Shown here: positions 11,775-27,103 of the stretch, piece by piece
Layout of the letters: each line of letters starts with the position of its first letter
How positions within the stretch are numbered: the first letter of the stretch is position 1
Source: Panaeolus papilionaceus
Lineage: Eukaryota > Basidiomycota > Agaricomycetes > Agaricales
Length of the DNA stretch: 64,000 nt
Direction: 5' to 3'
Assembly: GCA_015501605.1 (NCBI GenBank)
Contig: JADNRZ010000012.1
Coordinates: forward strand, 124,001-188,000
The notes under the pieces: model-generated
What the model was told of the DNA's origin: nothing
Databases searched by the model: none
The model's input: the letters and a program-made list of their open reading frames with translations, nothing else
Position numbers and translations under genes: made by a program

Positions 11775-12488
11775 TTGGGAAAGAAAGCAGAGGTGGGTGA
11801 TTCATCAGCCAGCCTTCTCGTAGCTTTATATCTGGGCAAGCCAGCTTTAGCTATCCCCTCCGAGTTGTTTGACCGGTGATTACTGGCGTTGGTCTTTACG
11901 CAAGATTTGTCAGTCAGAGTTGCGGATGGGTTCTAGGCTGCCCCCATATATGCTGGCTTGAGAATTACGAAGCGCGTCGCCCATAGTGCAGCAAAGTCTC
12001 AAACATCTGTCTGAGTAAATCCGCTGGGTCAATTTCGGTTATTTTCAACGTTTATCTCCAAGAGATAAGACTCACGAGAGGGTCAGTATCACGGCAACAT
12101 TGATGATTGGATCAATTATCCTGGGTTCTAACACTTCTCATGTGCGCTTGTGTCTGCTACTGTATTCAACGCAACAGACAGAAAAGATGGTAGACAAGGT
12201 CTATTTATGCTGAATGTGTGCAGATAGCCTTGCACCATTTAGAGGTTGCAACGGATGTTCAGACACAGGTTTTCATCAACGTTTGACAACCTAACATCAC
12301 GGCATATTCCCATCAGGACATCTCATCAATCAGTTGGTATATAATCCAGCACCCAACCCCGAGAAGTCCCCCATCGTGGCTGCGCCCGACGCTCATCTAT
12401 CCTTTGTCATTGGAAGTTTGGAACTGGGTTCCATCCCCTAAAATCCTTCGTCTGTCAATTCATATCCCTGCACATTTGTTGATCAAAT
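11775..12488. other. Divergent intergenic region
   Basis: This separates the cupin gene (minus) from the four-TM gene (plus), so it should hold both promoters. A CAAC/GTTG-rich region and pyrimidine-rich stretches lie near 12350-12480, just before the plus-strand ATG. I see no coding sequence. Confidence 0.4.
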
Positions 12489-13441
12489 ATGGTTTACGTT
12501 CGTTCTCGCAAGTTCTGCTGCTGCCTGCCTGTTCGATTTGGGGTTTTTGTAAGCATAGCTGATTTTGCTTATTTTTGATATCTATTCTCAACTCTTATTC
12601 ATGTAGATTTTGGCCCTTTTGGCAATGGCTGGAGGCTCATTTGTGGCTGCTACGGGCTGGATTAGGATCACACAACTAGGTAAGAGGATGGCTCATTGGG
12701 TGTTGGAGCATAGTGATATTCATCATCATCGCAGCCCAAATGCCATTGCCCCAAGTTGACACGATAACGCTATGGGTACAAACGATCATGTTCTCCATCC
12801 TAGCTCTTCTGGCTGTGTTCGGGTAAGAAATTCAAAGTTGTTGCTCAAATCCGCATTCTGAGTGTCTCTGCGTCTACTTAGGTTCATCGGAGCAATGGTC
12901 AAGAACAGAAGCTGGGTCTCGGCGTTTGCAACTGCGATGGCCATCCATCTCGGTCTCAGCGTGGCCGCTGGTATCTTTGCGCTCATCACTCTATTCAGAC
13001 AGAATGATCAACCCGCAATCAACAAGTGTACCAACGGTTCTACTGAGCCTCTCATTGAGCAAGGCTGCAAGAGTGGGATTCAAATCATGAAGGGTGTTCT
13101 GGTGGCAGTGTATGTCATCACTTGGTTGGTACAGCTCTGTGAGTTATTTTCGTACACACTCTTCAACCATCATGATCTAGTTCTCATGCATATCCGTTCG
13201 TTCCAAAACAGATGCGTATTTCATCGTTGAACGCTATGCGGACCAGCTTGACGAGGAAGAGTCTGCAAATAACGTTGTCGTCATTCCTCGCGTTTTGGCG
13301 AACAGCGCTGCTCCCCCTCTGACCACCTACAACACAACATACAACTCGTACAATCCTTCCGGAACAAGTCCCTACCCATTCACTGAGCCTAGACAGGCAT
13401 ACGGCGTAACACCTGGTCAGGATCCGAGCCAGCGTGTCTGA
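12489..13441 (+). CDS. Small four-transmembrane protein, tetraspan-like, function unknown
   Basis: The start MVYVRSRKFCCCLPVRFG, with a three-Cys cluster before the first membrane segment, is typical of a basidiomycete-expanded family of four-pass membrane proteins with no assigned role. Segments run as TM1 (ILALLAMAGGSFVAATGW), TM2 (TIMFSILALLAVFGFIGAM, across an intron), TM3 (AMAIHLGLSVAAGIFALITL) and TM4 (GVLVAVYVITWLVQL). The extracellular or lumenal loop between TM3 and TM4 has two Cys (NKCTNGSTEPLIEQGC). The tail is cytosolic, polar and Tyr/Pro/Thr-rich, and ends DPSQRV. Introns follow FGVF, TQL, AVFG and VQL. Stop is 13439-13441. I infer a plasma-membrane or endomembrane scaffold, not an enzyme. 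Confidence 0.75.
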
Positions 13442-13753
13442 CAAAACTATCATCGGTATGGCAAATTGTAGGACAGATAGACAGAAATCGGCGCTGCCTG
13501 GTGCAGTGCATTGCAAGGATCTGTGTAGTTTTGTAAATGAACACAATCAATGAGTGCACACCAAAATATCTATAAACTGGGCCAATACTTGAATATTTAA
13601 GTGTTAAACTATGATGCAAGTATTGTTAGCAGGCAGTCTGAAGACTTCGAAATAAATTAAGAGGATGAAGCTGGAATAAGGTTTAGGGGCCAAAATTAGC
13701 CGGGCCGTCCAAGCCATCTCTGCCTCAAACTATCACGACGCAGGACGGCTTCC
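13442..13753. other. Short intergenic stretch before site-2 protease
   Basis: Holds the 3' UTR of the four-TM gene (AT-rich around 13580-13660) and the proximal promoter of the next gene on the same strand. Nothing else is visible. Confidence 0.4.
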
Positions 13754-15822
13754 ATGTCCTTTGGAGGTTTTGTCCTTTGTATTTGTATAACCTGGTGTCT
13801 TATTCACCTAATACACCATCGTTATGCAAAGCAACCTCAAGGCTCTCTGCTACCTTCGCAGATTCAAGCACGGCACCACAATCCAATAATAACTAGAGGC
13901 TCAACTCAGATCTCCCTCAATGGAACCCACCTGCGCGTCTCCACAACACATTTTAACGCCGCTCACGATGCACTCGCTAGTCTACTTGCGAAAAAGAAAT
14001 ACGCTACTTTACGAAGTCTAGTTTCTGGGCTTTATACCGCAGGCAGTGTGCTCAGTGTCATCGGAGCTTTTCTAGCTGTGGGGGTACTCTTGTGGACATG
14101 GTCAACTTTAATTCGCGATTCCCTGAAGATTTTTATACCCAATACACCTGCAGAGGCCCCCCTTTCTTTAACGGGCCTTGCGAAAAGAACATTAGGCGAA
14201 GCTGGAGGGCAAGTGCAATCTTCCACGACGCCCTCTACCAGTTTACCACTCAACATCACTCCGATTGTGAGGAACATCTGCGGTTTAAACCTTGCATATA
14301 TTTTTCTAAGCCATGACCGTAATTATTTTTTTTTGCTTAGATTCCAGGGGTAACAGTGCCAATGTCGCATTTTCCACTTCTCCTACTGGCCGTATTTATA
14401 TCCCAGCTTCTTCACGAGGCAGGACACGCAATTGCAGGCGCAGTGTAAAGAAACCTCTCTTTTTTTTTTTTCGTCTTAAGCTAACCCACATCAATCTTTG
14501 CCAGAGAAAGTCTCCCAATGACATCTTGCGGCGCCTACCTCCTTCTCGTTATACCCGCAGCTTTTGTGTCCTTCTCTTCATCTGGCTTCAAAACCCTATC
14601 ATCCTCCTCACGTCTGAAGATCACAGCAGCAGGGCCTTTCCACAACCTGCTGCTCTGGTGGGTCCTCGCAGTCTTCGTTATGACACCGCTCCCTGGTCTC
14701 CTGGCATTCTTCACCGGTTACAAGACTCTGAACGGCGAAGGGGTGGTTGTGGTTAGCGTCGCAGAGGTATGGTTGAGCAAGCTTTACAAGCATGCTCTAG
14801 AAGAACCAAGACTAACCCAACATACAGACATCGCCGTTGGCGTTACACATCCCAGCTGGAGCTATTGTCGTGGCCATCGACGACGACCCTGTTTCATCAG
14901 AGCAAACTTGGACCCAACGGCTTCTCACTGACGAGCCACATATTACTCGAGGCTGGTGCATAGACGTCACAGCGCTAGGTGATCTACTTTGCGTTTCAAG
15001 CAGTGATGGAAATGCTTACTTTTTTGTATTGCCGTTACAGAAGGGTCCAATGCATGCTGCACACCCTCCAAATCACCAACCGACCCAGCAGTTTGCTTCA
15101 CATCCCTCGATAACGCGGTTCAAGGATGCGCTGACCCCGTAAGTGTCATGGCAAGCAAAGAAAGTGCCGACCAGCGCTGTACAACTAGCCCTGCTTGCGG
15201 CGCGGGCTCTATTTGTTCTCTTCCGAATCCCAAGGAAAAAATAACTCGAATAGTGTTTCAGTCTGTCGACTCTAGACAGGATACTACTATACTCTGGAAA
15301 GGACCGAGGGAGGAAATTTGGGAAGAAGGTGCGTATATCGGCATTTGCGAAATTGCATGTTGGATCGGCGTCTCATTCTGTACTCTCATCAACTCATCTC
15401 AGTTCGAGTCTCGGACTGGATACCTAGGATTGGCTTTTTACCTCTTTGGGTACCTCAAGTGGTCGGTACTTTCTGGAAGTAAGTCACCGCCATCTTGTTT
15501 GTGATGCACAACGATCTCATGTGGCTTCTGTCATAGTTATCTCACAATGGCCACACTGTCGCTCTTCTTTTTTAATCTCCTCCCATTCCCTCATCTAGAT
15601 GGTCAAGAACTCATGGAATCAGCACTAGAAATCGTTTTCTCCCTCCAAAGTGATGCCCTCCTTTATGATATCGAGGCCCTCGAGTCCGGCGGTGGTGCAC
15701 AAGAAACAAGCAGACGTCGCCGTAGAGTCAAGGATAAGTTGTCAAAGGGTATATCTTATGGCACATTCGGAGTCTTCTTGTCATGTATTCCTCTGGTTGC
15801 AATAAACTTGATGGGAAGGTAG
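13754..15822 (+). CDS. stp1: Membrane-embedded site-2 zinc protease (S2P/MBTPS2 type)
   Basis: S2P cleaves membrane-bound transcription factors such as SREBP inside the bilayer. Exon 1 holds the first membrane segments and a lumenal stretch. Exon 2 carries the zinc motif HEAGH in FISQLLHEAGHAIAGA. Next come KITAAGPFHNLLLWW (conserved in S2P) and a PDZ-like segment HIPAGAIVVAIDDDPVSS. A Cys-rich loop follows (NACCTPSKSPTD, later CTTSPACGAGSIC). The segment RVSDWIPR precedes the second zinc-ligand motif NLLPFPHLDG, which supplies the metal-binding Asp. About 520 residues are expected, near the usual size. Joins checked by frame include the acceptor before IPGVTV and the one before ESLPMTS. In fungi S2P acts in the sterol/hypoxia response. 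The symbol follows the Cryptococcus homologue and is by analogy. Confidence 0.92.
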
Positions 15823-16034
15823 ATCCAGAGTCTTCATGCAGTGTGGGCCAAGATGACATGAAAATCGAAAGCATAAAATAGCGAAAGTGATGCATGGTCG
15901 TGGTGTGATGGCATGAGAAAAAGTGTACATGCATAAGTTTTGCTCGCATCATAAGCATACTGGATCGAACCCTCGACGCGCTGCTGATCTGCTAATAGAC
16001 CCGACCCCCAAACAAACGACGAAGGACATGGAGT
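15823..16034. other. Convergent 3' ends of S2P and RPL38
   Basis: This spacer of about 210 nt holds both 3' UTRs. A GGTTCGATCC-like word on the minus strand near 15965 is not part of a foldable tRNA. Confidence 0.4.
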
Positions 16035-16471
16035 TTACTTCTTCTTGGCAACAACCTTGTCGACTTCAATGACGGAGAGACCTAATTAAAATGGAAAACA
16101 TGTATTGGCATGAAAGAACATGGAAACATGATTTAGTCGACGCACCAGGGGGTAGACTCTGCTTCAGCTTCTCAGCCTTCTCCGGGTCGTCTACTGATAG
16201 TGTGTAGAGGTAACGCGAGCATCGGACCTTGAACTTGGTCTGCGTTTTGCCGCCAGCGACTTTTGAAGGAATCTTCTTAATGCGGGCCTCTGTATATGGA
16301 TTGCATTTGAGTTTACACATAATCTCAAGACTCGGGGTTGAACCTACGTGAGGCATCCTTCCGCTGGGTGATTTTGATAAATTGCTTGATATCCCGGATT
16401 TCTTTAGGCTATATAATGGCCGTAGGTTAGAACTTCAGCATTTTGGACGATGAGGAGCGTGTACTTGCCAT
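16035..16471 (-). CDS. RPL38: 60S ribosomal protein L38 (eL38)
   Basis: This is a small cytosolic large-subunit protein. The frame reads M, then [20 protein letters not shown], then [10 protein letters not shown], then [20 protein letters not shown] with [11 protein letters not shown], and finally [14 protein letters not shown] and a stop at 16037-16035. This matches eL38 end to end, with a small insertion (AGGKTQTK) before KFKVRC. The start codon (16471-16469) forms an exon of its own. The only fitting intron is 16468-16409, which begins GCAAGT and ends TATAG, a GC-AG intron. Two further short introns follow, after DAS and after LPPG. Having the ATG in its own exon is common in ribosomal protein genes. 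Confidence 0.94.
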
Positions 16472-17594
16472 CGTCGAGGTCTTGAGGGGCTCACTAGGCG
16501 ATTTCTGGTAGCTGTCAGCAGTGTTGCCCGTTGTGTGGCTTAAACCTTAATTTGGGCCATGTATATTTCCACGGCATTCACCGAAGTATACCGCGTCTTG
16601 CCGAGCATCATATATCTGCACTTCCATCTGGTATCCCAATCGCCCTCCAAACTCTTGAATGACTTTCTTTTCGACGAGTCCACCTGTGGAAAAGGGATAA
16701 GGTCTTTCCCATCATGTGTAGACCTCAGTGCCGTTTATCGATTCTGCTTTTGGAGTGTAACTATCACCTTAACCGCAATCTTATATATTTACCAAAGCAA
16801 CACTCAAGAAAGGCATGTGGACATGCACATGAAGTATTTTCTTCTCGTAAAACAGCCCGAACACCTCTATGCCGTGTGAAAGCCTTTAATGTCTATTGTG
16901 TAGTAGGCTAAGTTCGGACGGAGGCATTTTATTTAGTAATATGCGGATTGGACACCACTCCCGCAGCCTCAAGTCGGGTGAGCCTCACTTCCAGGCTATT
17001 GAACTTCAGGAGTTACTTCTTAAGGTAACATCTGAATGGGAGTAATAGAGGTTTGCAAGAGGGTAATCTCCCAATTATATCATCGATATATAGAAGGACT
17101 AGCTTGTGTTTATCCGATTTGTCTCATTGGCACAGTAAATAAAGAACCTGCGTATCAGATATTGTGATGGTGGGGTGGTGCTTCAGCATTTACATTCTCC
17201 TCTCTCGAGAAGAAATTTACTCTCTTGGGACATCGAGTCATTACCACTTTGCGTGCCCTAAGAAAACCTACCTTGTGCAGATAACGATCTAACATTAAGG
17301 CAGATCCATTTTATATTCTTCTTCTTCTTCGCTGACTTCACGTTGCTTGGCTTCTCAGAAAAAAAAGACTCGCATCCACGTTTGTTGGTCAAAATAGAGA
17401 TAGGGGTGCGATCAATGAATGACAGTAGCGCCGATCCGGCATCAGGAACAATGCGGTCGCACGTGACAGAAGAATCCACGTCGTTGGTGGAATTGGAGTC
17501 GGGGAGGAGTAGGTTTTGCTCTTTTCATATCTGGTTGGTTCTGGTTTGGCATAGACATATTACTTTTAATTGGCCACGGTCATTATAGACTATA
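16472..17594. other. Divergent promoter region between RPL38 and Spf1
   Basis: About 1.1 kb without a supported gene. Frames of 60-106 codons (for example 16559-16879 +) have no recognisable content. CT-rich DNA lies near 17315-17335. It should hold the RPL38 promoter at its left end and the Spf1 promoter and 5' UTR at its right end. Confidence 0.45.
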
Positions 17595-20500
17595 ATGTAT
17601 GTTTACTTCTCATATTATTAACCCTTCAGATAGCTGACACCAGTTACAGGGCTTCCGTCGCAGTTGTTTCGCCAGAAATCGCGAGGGCAAGTCTTCATGT
17701 TTCTATTCCATGGTTGTACCATCTCTACGGTCTCCCGTTTTTCTCGCTTTATCCTTTCCTTGCCTACGCCTATTTTATCAAATATGACCAATGGTTGGTC
17801 AGTGAAGAATGGACTTTCCTTGCTTGCGTCACACTTGGCGCAGGACACGCGTTGAGTTTCCTCGTAACTCGTTGGAACGCTGGTGCTCGAGCTTGGGTTA
17901 CTACACGAAAGGTGATACGTTTATTGCCATTATTTTAACGTATACTCACACTATGTTCATGTGTGCAGGCCAAGTCTTTGCAGGAAGCCGACTGCATTCG
18001 TATAGTTCCTCAAGCTCACCGAGGGCAAGGTGAAATCGTCCCAATAGACAAGAAGACACCAAGTGATCCCAGCTCATATACATTCAACTACCAGAGGGAT
18101 ACATATTCCGTTGCTTCTCTTTCGCCCTTGACCTTCTCCCGTTTGCCATACCCGTCCAGCAGCAAGCCAGCTATCAGCACATTTTTGACCCCAAAAACCC
18201 TCACCACCGATCAAACACAGAAAATCGTCACGCTATATGGCAAAAACGAGTTCGACATTCCTATTCCGTCATTCACTGAACTATTTGGCGAACATGCTAC
18301 TGCCCCCTTCTTCGTGTTCCAAGTGTTTTGTGTCGCTTTGTGGTGTTTGGATGAATACTGGTATTACAGCCTGTTCACTCTGTTCATGTTGATTGTTTTC
18401 GAATGCACCGTCGTGTGGCAGGTACGTTGCTGCGATAAATCTCCCGCGACTGTCAACTGATAGGGTTATTTACAGCGCGTGCGGACATTGAAGGAGTTCA
18501 GGACTATGTCCGTCGCTCCCTATGCTATCAAGTGCTATCGCAATTCCAAATGGATCGAAATTCAAACTGACGAACTTCTTCCTGGAGATGTTGTATCCGT
18601 TGGTATGTTTTCGTCTGTTTTCTATTACTCGGTCGTCTCTAATGGTTCACAGCACGATTGACCACTGAAACCACTGTCCCCGCTGATATTCTCCTTGTCA
18701 ACGGAACTGCCATTGTTAATGAGGCCATGTTGTCAGGGGAGTCTACGCCCCTCCTGAAAGAATCCATCCAACTCCTGGAACCTGCGGAGAACCTCGATGT
18801 CGATGGCGCCCACAAAAATGCTGTTCTCTTCAGTGGAACCAAGATTCTCCAAGCCGCGCAATCAAGTGTGTTTATTTTTAGAACGTCATACATTATCTGC
18901 TGATATTCATTGACCTCAGCGGAATTGCCCTCCCCTATCAAAACTCCTGATGGTGGATGCCTTGGTGTCGTTCTTCGTACAGGTTTCGGGACTGCTCAAG
19001 GCCAACTCGTCAGAACCATGATTTTTTCGACTGAACGCGTTTCCGCCAACAATGTCGAGTCTTTCCTCTTCATCGGATTCCTGCTCATTTTCGCCATTGC
19101 TGCCAGTTGGTACGTTTGGACGAAGGGTATCGAGCGAGAGCTCAAGAAATCCAAGCTCCTCCTGGATTGTATTCTTATCATTACCTCTGTGGTACCACCC
19201 GAATTGCCCATGGAGCTTTCTCTGGCTGTCAATGCTTCGTTGGTTGCTCTTTCCAAATTTGCGATTTTCTGCACCGAGCCATTCCGCATTCCCTTCGCCG
19301 GTCGTGTGGATGTTTGCTGCTTCGACAAGACGGGAACCATCACTGCTGAGAATTTGGTTTTGGAAGGTGTTGTTGGTGTGGAGTGAGTACATTTATTGCT
19401 GGCACTGTCGTTTTTGTTAACTCAGCCCTTCATAGTCACGCTGACCCGCACAAACTGGTCAATGTCAAAGATACCTCTCGTGAGACTATTCTCTGCCTGG
19501 CAGCTGCACACGCTCTCGTGCGCCTTGACGATGGTATGATCGTTGGTGACCCAATGGAGAAGACAACTCTGGATGCTTTGGAATGGACCTTGAACAAAGG
19601 TATGCTTTTCGCTGTATTGCTCCAAATTATTTATTAACCTTTATCTAGGCGATGTCGTCACACCATCTCAAAGCTCATCTTACAAGGTTGCCCTCACGAT
19701 CAAACGCCGCTTCCAGTTCTCCTCTGCATTGAAACGCATGTCGACTATCTCCACCCTACCCGGCGGAAAGCTAGTTGCAGCTGTAAAGGGTGCCCCCGAA
19801 ACTATTAAGACTATGTTGCACACCGTGCCTGCTGAATACGACGACACCTACAAGTGGTTCACAAGGCAAGGCAGCCGTGTTTTGGCACTTGGTATGAAGG
19901 AAATGGAACCTCTTACATCAGATAAGGTAGGCAGAATTTGTCGGTGAAGGACATTAGTGCTGACATCCATACCGCACACAGATCAACAAACTTCATCGTA
20001 CTGAAGTCGAAAGTCAATTGACCTTTGTTGGTTTCTTGGTCTTCCATTGCCCTCTGAAACCTGATGCTGTTGAGAGCTTGAAAATGTTGGCTGACTCTTC
20101 TCACCGAGTATGTCTGCGCTTTATTCTAATATAACCGCCGCTAACGATGATCTAGTGTGTCATGATCACTGGAGACAATCCTTTGACTGCCGTGCATGTC
20201 GCTCGTGAGGTGGAAATTGTGGATAGGGATGCCTTGATTCTTGATCTCGCTGAGAATCCTCGCCACGAGAAAGACCTTACTTGGAGGACGACTGATGAGC
20301 GCAAAGTTATTCCTGTGGACCCATCTAAACCTCTCGACATTTCTCTTTTCGACTCCTACGACATTTGCATCACAGGCGCTGCCATGAAACAATTCGAAGG
20401 AACACCCTCTTGGAACACTCTCGTCGAAAACACCTGGGTCTATGCTCGTGTATCTCCCTCTCAGAAGGAAACCATTCTCACCACCCTCAAAACCCTTGGA

Positions 20501-22051
20501 TATATTACACTCATGGCCGGTGATGGTACTAACGACGTCGGAGCTCTTAAACAAGCTCACATTGGTGTCGCTCTGTTGGACGGAACCCCTGAAGACCTTC
20601 AAAAGATCGCTGAGAGGCAAAGGTTGGAAAGAGTGAAGAGCGTCTACGAAAGCCAGCTCAAAATTACTGCTCGATTCGGACAACCACCTCCGCCTGTCCC
20701 TCCTGCTATCGCGCATTTGATGCCCGAGGCAGTCGCTGCTCAACAACGGGCTGCTGCTGCTTTAGAGACGGCTAGGAAGACCAACCCCTTGGAGAAGGTA
20801 CATTTTTATTTTTTGCTGAATACTCGGAACTTAGCTAACGGTTTGTCGCAGTTTGACCTTGCTTCCATTACCGACAAGATGGCCGATATGGAAGGAGATG
20901 ACGATGTTCCTAAAATCAAGCTCGGTGATGCATCCTGCGCAGCGCCTTTCACTTCAAAATTGTCCCATGTTGCCGCTAGTACGTGCCGTTGGTTTTACTC
21001 CACATTGATCCCAGGTTGTTGACTCTTGATGTCTTCCAGTTACGCACATTATCCGACAAGGCCGCTGCACACTCGTTGCCACTGTTCAGATGTACAAGAT
21101 CCTTGCCCTTAACTGTCTTATCACCGCATACAGTCTTAGTGTTCAGTACCTGGACGGCATCAAGTTTGGAGACTACCAGGTTACAGTCACGGGCATGCTG
21201 ATGTCAGTTTGCTTCTTGTGTATTTCCAGAGCCAAGGTGGGTTTTTGATATTTAGGATTTATGCGGACAACGAAAACATGAAGCTAACTCTGATGTCTCT
21301 TTCCGTAGCCCGTCGAAAAGCTCTCAAGAGAACGTCCACTTGGCAACATCTTCAACGTTTACGTGCTTCTCTCGGTGTTGCTCCAGTTTGCCTTGCACAT
21401 TGTCTCATTGGTCTACATCACCAACTTGTCGTATTCATATGAACCGTGAGTCATGTGTTGAACGTTTTGCTTAGTTTTGCTGACTGCTGACTGACGAATA
21501 GGCGGACCGGACCTATCGACTTGGAAGCCAAATTCGAACCCAATCTTTTGAACACTGCCATTTACCTCTTGGGTCTCTCTCAGCAGGTCTCAACATTCAC
21601 CATCAACTTCCAGGTGAGAATTAAATGTCTTGTGATTCATAGAAAAAGTCTGAAACTGTTGCTTCATTAGGGACGACCATTCAGAGAAGGAATCAGGGAG
21701 AACACTGCACTCTGGTATGGTCTTCTTGGTGCAAGCGCCGTTGCATTCTCAGGAGCAACCGACTTTTTGCCCGAGTTGAACCGCTGGCTTCAGATTGTTG
21801 AGATGGAAGGCTCGGTACGATCTCGCTCATATTTGTGTTCCCGTGCTGCAAGTAACTAATACGCGTCCTCTTCCTAACAGTTCAAGTTCCGACTTTCAAC
21901 CACGATGGCCATTGATTTCATCGGTTGCTGGGTTATTGAAGTCGTTTGCAAGCATCTCTTTGCTAATTTGGAACCTAAAAACATGATCACCCGAGGACGA
22001 GAACGTAGGGAAGTCAGAAGGGCCTCGGAAGAGACCAAGAAGGATCAGTAG
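17595..22051 (+). CDS. spf1: ER P5A-type ATPase Spf1 (transmembrane-helix dislocase)
   Basis: Spf1/ATP13A1 is an ER P-type ATPase that removes mislocalised helices and supports ER homeostasis. Visible blocks are the N-terminal membrane region ([20 protein letters not shown]), the A-domain SGES loop (MLSGEST), and the P5A membrane signature [19 protein letters not shown]. The phosphorylation motif is [18 protein letters not shown], followed by [10 protein letters not shown] in the N domain and the hinge [18 protein letters not shown]. The C-terminal membrane helices run to [11 protein letters not shown] (stop 22049-22051). No ATG begins the first coding block. A 53-nt intron (17597-17649, GTATGT...TTACAG) joins AT to G and yields [18 protein letters not shown], a plausible family N-terminus. 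About 1,200 residues and roughly a dozen introns. Confidence 0.95.
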
Positions 22052-22282
22052 TCTCTGAGTTGTTGTGTAGTATTTAATTCCACCCCCCTCTCCGTGCTAG
22101 GGACCCTTAATTAATCGTTTAATTCGAAATCCGACCTTTAGGTTCCTTTAGGTGACTGTTTGTCTTTCATTGCATGGACTTGGTGAGCTAATAATTACGT
22201 GCAATTCAAAAAAATCTGGTTATCATCATAAAAATACAAACTATGCGATAGAAACGGGTATGAACTTCAGTAGACATTTAAT

Positions 22283-25307
<3,025 letters not shown>

Positions 25308-25387
25308 CACCTAAGCCAGAAGCAGGGGGTTGGGCGTAGAGTCTGGGGTTGCGTTGGTACAACTGGCGGTCAAGTATTCCATGTTCA

Positions 25388-25394
25388 TTTTATA
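25388..25394 (-). promoter_or_regulatory. TATA box of cellobiose dehydrogenase gene
   Basis: TATAAAA on the minus strand, 81 nt upstream of the ATG at 25307, the usual distance for an inducible secreted-enzyme gene. Confidence 0.55.
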
Positions 25395-27103
25395 GTTGCT
25401 GCCCAGAATGTCTGCGAAAAAAAAAATCCTCCGAAATGTTACAGATAGTCGCAGATCGTATCGCGTCTTCTATTTTCGCGCCATAAACCAATCTGCGATG
25501 CACAGCGGATAGTGCTCGGAAGCATTCGAGAAAGGTATGACCAGACATCGTCTAAAAGCCCCTTGCCACACGGAAAAACAACGTAATTGTAGATGTGTTT
25601 TGTGCTGGTTACGCGTAAAGCTTGCCATATCGACCTCAGCATCACAGTCGAGTGGTGGTGCTAAGTGACGTGGCGGGGATTGGGCAGGTCAGTTCCCGAG
25701 ATAGACCCGTCATATTTTCCGCCAGCGTTGAGGAGACTTCAAAATTGCCACATTGGGAAGAAAACAACCAGGAGAGCAGGATATTTTTGTCCTTCCAGCA
25801 AAATAAGGAGCGCCGGAAGATGTTGGCTGTATATTCAGAAAGCGTCAGCAGACGATTGTCGCATGGCATTTGCATCATGACATTAATCCGCGCCGCGACC
25901 GAGGGTCGCGGCTGGAGAAATAAAGCCAGATGATGCTTCGCAAAGCTTCTGGTTATGGGGTAAGAGACGCTAAAATAGGCATCCCCAGGAGGAACCAATC
26001 ATGAGCAACAAGCGTACGCGGTGATAGAGCTTTGCTTTCAGGGGAGTATTGAGAGATGACATCTTCAATTGAATAGGTACGATAGGGTACAATCCACCTG
26101 GAATAGATATTCAATGAGTGATATAATTAGGAGTATGTAAATACAAACAAAAAGGCCATTCACCGTAGCGCTCTGTATTGAATCATGCGAGATGACCTGT
26201 GTTATAAATATAATCGCTGAGTATGATTGTGCATTTTCACCTATCTTTCTTTACGTCCGGACATAACCGCATGTTGCACATCGGCATGACGATACGAAGG
26301 CGAATTCTCTCCAAAAAAGTAGCCTCTCCCATTGACAAAGAACTGTCTTTAAGCCCTGGCAAAATGAAAAGTACCGCTGGGCGAATGAGACTGCAGATAT
26401 TGGCGTAAGGTTGTACATATCCTCGCACTTGGCTCGCCTGATTACCAAGTACAGCGTGTTGTGCTGGCTTGGTATGAGGAGTTTAACAAGCGAGATGATT
26501 TGTAGGATCCGTCAGGATCAGGTCTCAAGTAATGGGTCACGAGGCCAAAATGCCAACGCGAGTCTGTCAAAATTAACCACCATTGAAAAAACCGGAGTAT
26601 TAGATATTAAGACTCCAACACAATCAAGAACATGAACCACGGATATTGAGACATATAGACGAGCAGCGGGAGAGATGATCATAGTCAAGGGTCAAGTTGG
26701 TGGTGAGCGCTTGATGCTAAACTTAGGCAAGAACGTTAGTGTTTGGTCTGAATGAAACGACCAAACAAAAGGGTCGCGGATGTTGGTTGATTGGAATTGT
26801 TGTTGAGGGGTTCAGGTTCGGTCACGGTGTTGACGACACAACGACGACGACGGCGACAGTTGGTTTTCTTTCTCTGAACCCACTTTTTACTGAGTGTGGT
26901 ATCCAGAAACCTCATACGACGAGTCATTTATTTTCAGGACGCGTCCATCTGTCCCTGATTTCCTCTCTTTTCCAAATTCTCTCTTTCATCTTTCCACTAC
27001 GACCGCTCCTTCAACACACACTACCCCCGCCTTTTAGTCAGACGAAAGACCACGACGCCCTGCGATATACGAATTTTCAATCTCAGATCAGATCACCTTA
27101 ATC
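25395..27103. other. Divergent intergenic region between CDH and Spg1
   Basis: About 1.7 kb without a supported gene; the many 60-118-codon frames on both strands carry no family motif. It should hold the inducible CDH promoter on the left. On the right, the pyrimidine-rich stretch 26930-27030 looks like the promoter and 5' UTR of Spg1. Confidence 0.45.

Noticed and set aside
13184..13546. Minus-strand frame of 120 codons with Cys and hydrophobic residues
   Set aside because: Antisense shadow of the last exon of the four-TM gene.
15955..15990. GGTTCGATCC-like box on the minus strand, possible tRNA
   Set aside because: No T-stem pairing, acceptor stem or anticodon arm can be formed around it.
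17570..17938. Spf1 start at an in-frame TTG giving a longer N-terminus
   Set aside because: TTG starts are not expected here, and the added residues match nothing; the intron-split ATG gives a better N-terminus.
18916..19392. Minus-strand frame of 158 codons inside Spf1
   Set aside because: Shadow of the conserved Spf1 exon that carries the phosphorylation motif.
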